Source: Pelagophyceae sp. CCMP2097
Lineage: Eukaryota > Sar > Pelagophyceae
Direction: 5' to 3'
Assembly (NCBI GenBank): GCA_026770575.1
Contig: MU657347.1
Span: forward strand, 26,077 to 37,943
DNA: 11,867 nt
In this document: piece after piece, positions 6,629 to 11,867 of the stretch
Numbering within the stretch: the stretch's first letter is position 1
How the letters are laid out: the number at the start of each line of letters is the position of its first letter
Position numbers and translations under genes: made by a program
Notes under the pieces: generated by a model
The model's input: the letters and a program-made list of their open reading frames with translations, nothing else
Databases searched by the model: none
What the model was told of the DNA's origin: nothing

Positions 6629-7238
6629 AGCGCCCAAGCTCGACCTCCCTGCTGCAGCGCCCGTAAAATTTGGAATATCTCACACGAGCCTCAGCATGTC
6701 ACGTCTGAGACTTGCCCCGGGAGGGGCACAGGCTGCCATGGGGGCACACGGCTCCATCGAGGTATATAGCCTGCTGCAACCGCCCCTTTTTAGGCACCGG
6801 ACGCCCATGCCACCTGGGCTCTTCCTCGCCACGTCCACCCCCGACGCGCTCCAAGTTCACCTCGGGCCCGGTCTCTGTTGCAGCAACAACAGCCTATAAG
6901 TCTTGCAGACTATCTACTTTAGCTCGGAGGCAACGGGCACAGACGGAGGGAAGGACCCAGGCTATGCCCTGGGCCGAAACGCGGTACATCCCCACCCCGT
7001 TTGAGCACTACTTGCCGCCGACGCACCCGCCCCCCAACCGGCTACCCCACCGAACCACGACCGAAGTGCCAAAGCGCTTGGGCGTCCAAACCGGCGCGAG
7101 GAGACGCGCGCTTCATGCGCGAGAACGTTCTCCGAAGCACGGGCACCCGGGCCTCCGGGCCTGGAAGCCCACCTTTGACTCGGTTTGGCGGTTATTCCCG
7201 CCTGGGGCAGCCCCACCCAGGGTGGATTTTAAGCAAGC
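6629..7238. other. No clear gene; weak Pro-rich coding-like patch
   Basis: From the ATG at 6964 to about 7070 the plus-strand frame (MPWAETRYIPTPFEHYLPP...) shows raised G/C at third positions, but composition degrades on both sides and no motif is seen. TATA-like runs occur near 6761 and 6891. I treat the block as intergenic with a possible dead exon. Confidence 0.3.
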
Positions 7239-7269
7239 AACTGGTTAAATAAAGTGAAACTGTCTAATG
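7239..7269 (+). repeat. Imperfect inverted repeat, right arm
   Basis: It matches the reverse complement of 3510-3540 at 27 of 31 positions and contains AACTGGTTAAA, also found twice in the palindrome cluster at 3600-3652. It may be the right end of an old composite element or a dispersed repeat. Confidence 0.5.
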
Positions 7270-7584
7270 GCCGCCTGGCAGTGGGGCTTAAGTCCACCAC
7301 GGAGGTCAAACGGATCGATGCTCTCGTAGAACGGATCTCCAATTCCCCGTCTGCGCTCTCTGCGGCCGGCCCGCCGCAATGCCGCCGGCGGGGGAGCGAG
7401 CAGCGGCGGGCTTGAACTCGCGCGGGGACGCATCGAGGGAAAATGTGGCCGGGCACCACCGATCTGCAGGCCGAACCCCTCCTCCCCACACTGACGCGAG
7501 CCGGAAAAGGTTGCCGAGTAAAGTCGCTGTGTCGGGTGTCGTTCTCGGTCGGGTTCGTCGCAGGGCCTTTTACGCTCGGCCGCT
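7270..7584. other. 3' flank of the helicase gene; no other gene seen
   Basis: This stretch lies downstream of the helicase stop on the minus strand. It should hold the 3' UTR and polyadenylation site, but I see no AATAAA on the minus strand near the stop; GTAAAA about 10-15 bases after it is the nearest A-rich run. Frames in both directions lack codon bias and motifs. Confidence 0.4.
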
Positions 7585-10500
7585 TCAGAAGTCGTCGAGG
7601 CGCGAGCGTTTGGAGTACGACTGCTGCGCCTCTGCGTTTTCGGGCGCCTGCGCGGCGTCGTCGTCGGCGCGGCCTCGCTTCGGGTCCCTCAGCTCAAGCC
7701 GCAGCGGCCGCAGAGGCGATAGCAGCGCGCTCGCCTCGCAACGTGCCGCGCCAAAGCGCCGCCTAGCATCGGGCTCGCAAAGGGCAAGGACCGAAGCACC
7801 GCGGGCGACACCTTCAAGACGACTCCAACACTCAAAACGTACTTTGGCAGCTTCCGGCGCGCGGCGAGCGCGGCGCCGAGGTGCTGCGCGTCGTCGACGA
7901 TGATCCGCCGCTCGGCGTCGAGGAGCGCGACGAGGGGCGCGAGGGCCGACCCGGGCGGACCTGTGCCGGAGGCGCGTGAGACCGTCTGCGTCGTCGCATT
8001 TCTCAAAGGTCTCACAGCTGGCGTCGGCGGCCGAGGCGGAGATGGCGGCGCGGAGGTCGTTGATTAACTCGATTTCGGCGTCGTCTACGAAGGTGCAGAA
8101 CCAAATGGTGAGCTCGTCTGTCGTCTTCTGGCCTACATCCGTCCGTTAACGGGTGGGTTCCGCCATGCGGCACGCATCGCAAGGGTGATCCGGCTGTAGG
8201 TCTGCACGATTTAGAGGCCCTCACTCGAAGGCGACGCGCACCGTAGAGCTCGGCGCCGATTATAAAACTTCCCCCCTCGTCCTCGGCGAAGAGCCATCGG
8301 ACGTCTCGCGCCGTGGCCACGAGCAGCAGCTCCGGCGCCCCCTCGGGCTCGGCGCCGAGGAGCGTCGCATAGTGCGCGAGCTGGCGGGACCGCGACGCGC
8401 CGAGGGCGCTGACGTATGGTGCCACCAAATAGCGGGCGCGCGAGGCGGCAGACTTGTAAGGGTCCACGAAAAACTTGGCCGACGGCGAGGTCCAGGAAGA
8501 CTCGACGGTCGCGCGCATCGAGGCGCGGAAAAATTTTAGGACGGGCGCGCCGAGGACCTAGAGGTCGCGCTCCGAAACCCGTTTGTCTAAAACTCGCGGG
8601 CTTCAAACGCACGGGGTCCTTGAGCTCGACGGTGCCGCCCTGGGGCAGATCGAGGGCGAGGGAGCCGCGCACGCCGCCCATGCGCGCCGCGGAAACGGCG
8701 TGCTTGACCGACTTGCACACGAGGACGATTTTGGGGCCCTCTTTGTCAACGGCCGCATTGGTCCCACCACCCGCGTACACGGAGCGGTCGTCGTCCATCG
8801 CGCCGCCATATTCGGAGCGGTCGTCGACGTTGGTCGAGACGTAGTCGTCGCCGCATAGACCTTCGCCACAAAGACCTTCAATGCCGAGGCCACCGTCGTC
8901 GATTAAGTGCGTCTTTAAAGGCGCCTTTGCAACCGCCGCCGGTGCCTCGCCGCCATTCCACTCGTCGTCCTCCTCCTCCTCCGGCGGCGCGTCGCCGCAA
9001 GGCGCCTCGAGGAGCACACCGCGCGCGGGCAGAGGCGTCGCCGCCGATTCCGTCTGCATGGCCTTCGCCGGGGCCGCCTCTGCGCCGCGCATCGCTGCGG
9101 CGTCGCTGGCCTGCGTGGCGCCGCCCGCGATCAGCTGCTGCAGGCTCAGCGGCTCGACGGTGGCCTTTTCCTCTTCCGCGGCAGCTCCCAAGACGGTGGC
9201 CTCGGCGGCTTTGGGGCAGACGACGTTTGCGGAAACGACGCCGCAGGGCTTAAACGCGTCCGTCGCGACGACTTCAACGGCCAGGCGCCACTCGGGCGCG
9301 TCCACCGCGTCGACGATCGAGAACGAGCACTCGTTCGTTTTGGTCGAAGCGTCGCCGGCGACGGCTTCGGCGACAGCGACGCACGGGGCAAATGCGCAGA
9401 GTAGCGCGAATTTCTTGACCACGACGGCCAGCGCCGGCCTGGACTTCAAAGGGTCCGCGGACTTTGCAAAGCCTGAAATGCCTGAAGCGCGCGCGAACCG
9501 CTGGAGCAGTCTCGACCGCAGCGAGTCCAGCTCCAAGAGCCTTTTGTACGACGCATGCTGCGACCTCGCATAGACCGCCGCCGCGTCTCTTGAGGAGAAG
9601 CGCCTCTTGTCCCACTCGTCGTAGACTGAACAAACTGCCAGCGCGTCTGAGAATTGGGCCCTTTCCGAGTGGTCTCTTTTCGGCAAGAAATGCTTCAGTT
9701 CCCGCCGAGCGGCGTCCAGCGAGAGCGCACCCCGCGCACCTGGAGCCGCCGAGCCGTCCTGCTGGCAGGTCTCGAATGGTTGTAAGAAAACGTCTCGTAA
9801 GGAAACGGCGGCAGCGATTGTCGCGCAATCGCCCAAACAACCCATGGCGCCGCCAAAGACCAAAAGCCTCCCGACGTTGGCGTCAACGTCCAGCGACGCC
9901 ACGATGTGGCCCAGCCGGGTGACGACGAGGCCCGGTGCGCCTTCGCGCGGCCGCACGGCGCCGAATGTGGTAAGGGTTTCGAGAGCTAAAGATACGGCCG
10001 AACGCTGCGGCGGGTCCAGAGACTCGCTCAACAACTGGGCCGGGTCGTCGTCCAGGAGGAGCGCCTTTAAACAAACGTTTTGCAGCGGCGCCCTCACCAT
10101 TTCTGGAGCTATAAATTCGGGCATGATTTCAAAGACGCGCGTCGAGTAGAGCCGGATGCACGCGCCCGTCGTCGTGCGGCCGCAGCGGCCGGCCCGCTGC
10201 GCCGCCGAGGCCCGGGAGCAGTGGCGCGTCAGCAGGGCCTGGGTGCGCGTTCTTGGGTCATAAACAGGAAGCTTCTCTAATCCAAAGTCGAAGACGAAGC
10301 GCACGCCCGGAACGGTGATGGAAGACTCGGCCACATTCGTGGCAATCACGACGCGGCGCTTGCCCCCCTTGCACCCCAAAGCGTCGCCCTGCTCTGAATC
10401 TTCGAGGCCACCGTGGAGAGCGGTGACGTCATACTCGGCGTCGAGACCCGCTTGTTGTAGCAAACCCAGCAATTCATCAATCTCAGCCACTCCAGGCACG

Positions 10501-11588
10501 AAGACGAGGACGTCGGACCGGCCTTCATCGTTGTTGACGGCGTCGGTGTCGTCGCAGATGAGCTTTGCGCCGTAGGTCGGGTCGCGTGCCAGCTGAGATA
10601 AAACGTCGACGCAGCACTTCATCGCCGCGGGCTCCAACCGCGCGTTCTTCGACTCGGCGAGCTGCGGGCGCTCGCGCCACAGATTCAGAGCGGCGATGCC
10701 CCATAAAGAGTGCCGCTGCTGCAGTGAGTCGACGTCGTAGACAGAGACCTATGAGTGCTGTCAGACGACGAGCGTCGTGCGCTCCGTCGACGTCGGCTGC
10801 TCGGCGCCATCTTCGAGGGCCCGCACCTTGTGCGGCCTCGTCCCGACGCGGACGTGCGGCGCGCCTTGAAAGAAGCGGCACATGCGAGTAGCGTCCACGG
10901 TCGCCGACATGACGACCATTCTAGGCACACAGACGCGCTCGCCACGCTGCTCCGCCCGCATCGCGTCGATTAAAACACGCCGTAGGATGACCAAGACGAG
11001 GTCCATGTCGACGTCTCGCTCGTGGGCTTCGTCGATTACGAGGTGGGTGTACGTCTTTAAGACTTCGTCTTTGTGGTGCGTCAGCAGCTGCAACAAGACG
11101 CCCGTCGTGACGTAGACGCACCGCGCCCGGTCGGAGTCGCCCTCCTTCTTGTCGCCCGAAACATGATAACCAACACTACTGCCGATGGCCTCGCCTCTTT
11201 CTGCGGCCACGCGCTTGGCCACCGAAATCGCCGCAAGCCGTCGCGGCTGCGTCACCAGGACCACCGCCGCGCGACCGTCCTGCGGTGCGTCGTCCATCAA
11301 GTATTGGGGTACTTGCGTAGACTTGCCGCATCCGGCGTCGCCCGTGACGACGGCAGCGCGGTGGCCGCGGCAGGCTTCGAGGATTTGCGATTGGTGCGCG
11401 GAGACGGGCAGCGTGGAACGCTGCGCCGCGGCAGAAACGTCGCGCGTCCACGTCTTCTTCTTCGCCACGGCGCCGCGGCCGCCACCCTTGCCGCCGCGGC
11501 CTTTGCCGCGGCCGGCCGGCGCGCCCCAGCCACCGCCGCCCCAGCCGCCGTCCCAGCCGCCGGCCCAGCCGCCGCCGCGCCAGCTCAT
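7585..11588 (-). CDS. DEAH-box RNA helicase (SF2, DHX36/DHX57/DHX29-like group), six exons
   Basis: ATP-dependent RNA helicase. Proposed exons on the minus strand: 11588-10827, 10748-8613, 8557-8225, 8127-8016, 7960-7843, 7762-7585; the phases agree and give 1212 residues. Residues 1-45 are RG/GW-rich, a likely RNA-binding tail. RecA1 has GDAGCGKST (83-91), TQPRRLAA (113-120), TTGVLL (161-166), DEAH (186-189) and SAT (228-230). RecA2 has VLVFVPG (334-340), ATNVAESSITVPG (about 390-402) and QRAGRCGR (438-445). An HA2-like region with PEMVRAPLQNVCLKALLL follows. The rest is an acidic linker (PPEEEEDDEW near 842) and an unassigned C-terminus ending KRSRLDDF. The ATG before SWRGGG is chosen because upstream in-frame sequence enters the terminal repeats. 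Other DEAH proteins (DHX9, YTHDC2 type) are possible relatives. The core call is firm and exon edges are inferred. Confidence 0.88.
7763..7842 (-). other. Helicase intron 5 (80 nt)
   Basis: Donor CCAAA|GTACGT, acceptor GCTAG|G, phase 2, with the pyrimidine-rich run CCTTGCCCTTT before the acceptor. It joins AARRKLP to RRFGAARCEA through a split Lys codon and leads to the final acidic/basic tail and TGA stop. Confidence 0.7.
7961..8015 (-). other. Helicase intron 4 (55 nt)
   Basis: Donor AGCT|GTGAGA, acceptor GCACAG|GT, phase 1. It joins ISASAADAS to PPGSALAPLV through a split Cys codon. A shorter 22-nt option (GTCTCA donor) would retain ETFEKCDDADG and is also in frame. Confidence 0.6.
8128..8224 (-). 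other. Helicase intron 3 (97 nt)
   Basis: Donor CGA|GTGAGG, acceptor GGCCAG|AAG, phase 0, with GTTAAC as branch-like sequence about 20 nt upstream of the acceptor. It joins AELYGARRLR to KTTDELTIWF. Confidence 0.7.
8558..8612 (-). other. Helicase intron 2 (55 nt)
   Basis: Donor CCC|GTGCGT, acceptor CTCTAG|GTC, phase 0. It joins VELKDP to VLGAPVLKFF across a frame change; the unspliced upstream frame runs on without the helicase-like composition, and the downstream frame has stops just above the acceptor. Confidence 0.75.
10749..10826 (-). other. Helicase intron 1 (78 nt)
   Basis: Donor AAG|GTGCGG, acceptor CATAG|GTC, with a branch-like CTGAC about 14 nt before the acceptor. It removes two in-frame stops (TGA and TAG) and is phase 0. 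Donor choice is the least certain: an in-phase 21-nt alternative (GTCGTC donor) would keep VRALEDG, which resembles the conserved stretch between motifs III and IV. Confidence 0.55.
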
Positions 11589-11675
11589 TCCGGCGGTGCG
11601 CGCAGGCCGAGGCGCGAGCCTGAGCCTGCACTGTGAAACAAGGAGACAGAGTCGGTGGACAGAATAAGCGAAAAT
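11589..11675 (-). promoter_or_regulatory. Helicase upstream flank with a possible splice acceptor
   Basis: Only about 90 bp separate the chosen ATG from the inner terminal repeat copy, so the promoter must lie here or within the repeats. TCCTTGTTTCACAG (minus strand, about 11627-11640) is a good acceptor-like sequence, and a 5' leader intron or an extra N-terminal exon outside the window is possible. No TATA box is evident. Confidence 0.3.
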
Positions 11676-11757
11676 ATTACAAGAGCGCTTCGGAGGCACA
11701 CGGAGGACCCGACTTCGAGCGAAGGATACAGACAAATCCCATTGCAATGCCCACGTA
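11676..11757 (-). repeat. Diverged third copy of the terminal repeat
   Basis: In the same orientation as 11775-11859, this copy shares ACGTGGGCATTGCAATGG, TCCTCCGTGTGCCTCCG and GCTCTTGTAAT on the minus strand. It carries a 9-bp insertion and a few substitutions. The two right-hand copies form a direct tandem separated by the palindrome AGGAATTCCT region. Confidence 0.8.
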
Positions 11758-11774
11758 GGAATTCCTAAATAATT

Positions 11775-11859
11775 ATTACAAGAGCGCGCCGGAGGCACAC
11801 GGAGGACCCGAAGGATACAGCCAAATCCCATTGCAATGCCCACGTAAATAATTGAAATT
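11775..11859 (-). repeat. Right copy of terminal inverted repeat (85 bp)
   Basis: Exact reverse complement of 1-85 by eye. It lies about 190 bp upstream of the helicase start codon. The last eight bases of the window (11860-11867) lie outside the match, because no left counterpart is available. Confidence 0.85.
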
Positions 11860-11867
11860 ATTTAACT

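Noticed and set aside
6188..6637. 149-codon minus-strand frame
   Set aside because: It is the antisense shadow of the better codon-biased plus-strand frame at 6419-6628.
8211..8557. Continuation of helicase exon 2 in its own frame to 8211
   Set aside because: The sequence after 8613 in that frame is Arg-rich shadow; the other frame gives a globular-looking product joined by a GTGCGT...CTCTAG intron.
11589..11843. Upstream start for the helicase within the terminal repeat
   Set aside because: The extra N-terminus would be encoded by tandem repeat copies and differs in character from the RG-rich start; the ATG at 11588 is more sensible.

Overview
The window looks like nuclear DNA from a GC-rich eukaryote, probably a microalga. 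The evidence is one multi-exon DEAH-box RNA helicase gene with five short GT-AG introns and G/C-ended codons, plus fossils of eukaryote-type transposons and dense foldback repeats. A GC-rich stramenopile such as a pelagophyte would fit, but that is inference; no gene here fixes the lineage.

Layout. The outermost 85 bp at the left end (1-85) is repeated, inverted and without mismatch as I read it, at 11775-11859. A diverged third copy lies at 11676-11757. The left two thirds (about 86-7580) is repeat-rich accessory DNA. It holds a relic of a DDE transposase (734-955, +), a duplicated coding-like fragment (1618-1885), and a relic of the C-terminal tail of a retroelement reverse transcriptase protein (1934-2152, -). 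Next come a 311-bp foldback around a two-unit minisatellite (2497-2807), three copies of a ~110-bp hairpin repeat (2885-3440), and a cluster of GTTCAGAAC palindromes (3537-3682). A tRNA-derived fragment and GC minisatellites follow (4736-4935), then three 18-bp palindromes at exact 42-bp spacing, one carrying compensatory changes (4956-5057). A 1.04-kb element with AT-rich terminal inverted repeats (5158-6194) comes next, and then one short coding-like ORF (6419-6628).

The right third (7585-11588, minus strand) is the helicase. I reconstruct six exons and a 1212-residue product with an RG/GW-rich N-terminus, all classical SF2 DEAH motifs, an HA2-like region, an acidic linker and a C-terminal extension I cannot assign. 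Four of the five introns begin GTGNG. The upstream flank of the gene runs straight into the terminal repeat copies.

No operon or pathway can be read here. There is one housekeeping-type RNA helicase beside a transposon graveyard. I found no convincing new multi-gene system. The observations most worth checking are the covarying palindrome array, the foldback-enclosed minisatellite, the hairpin repeat family and the terminal inverted repeats.
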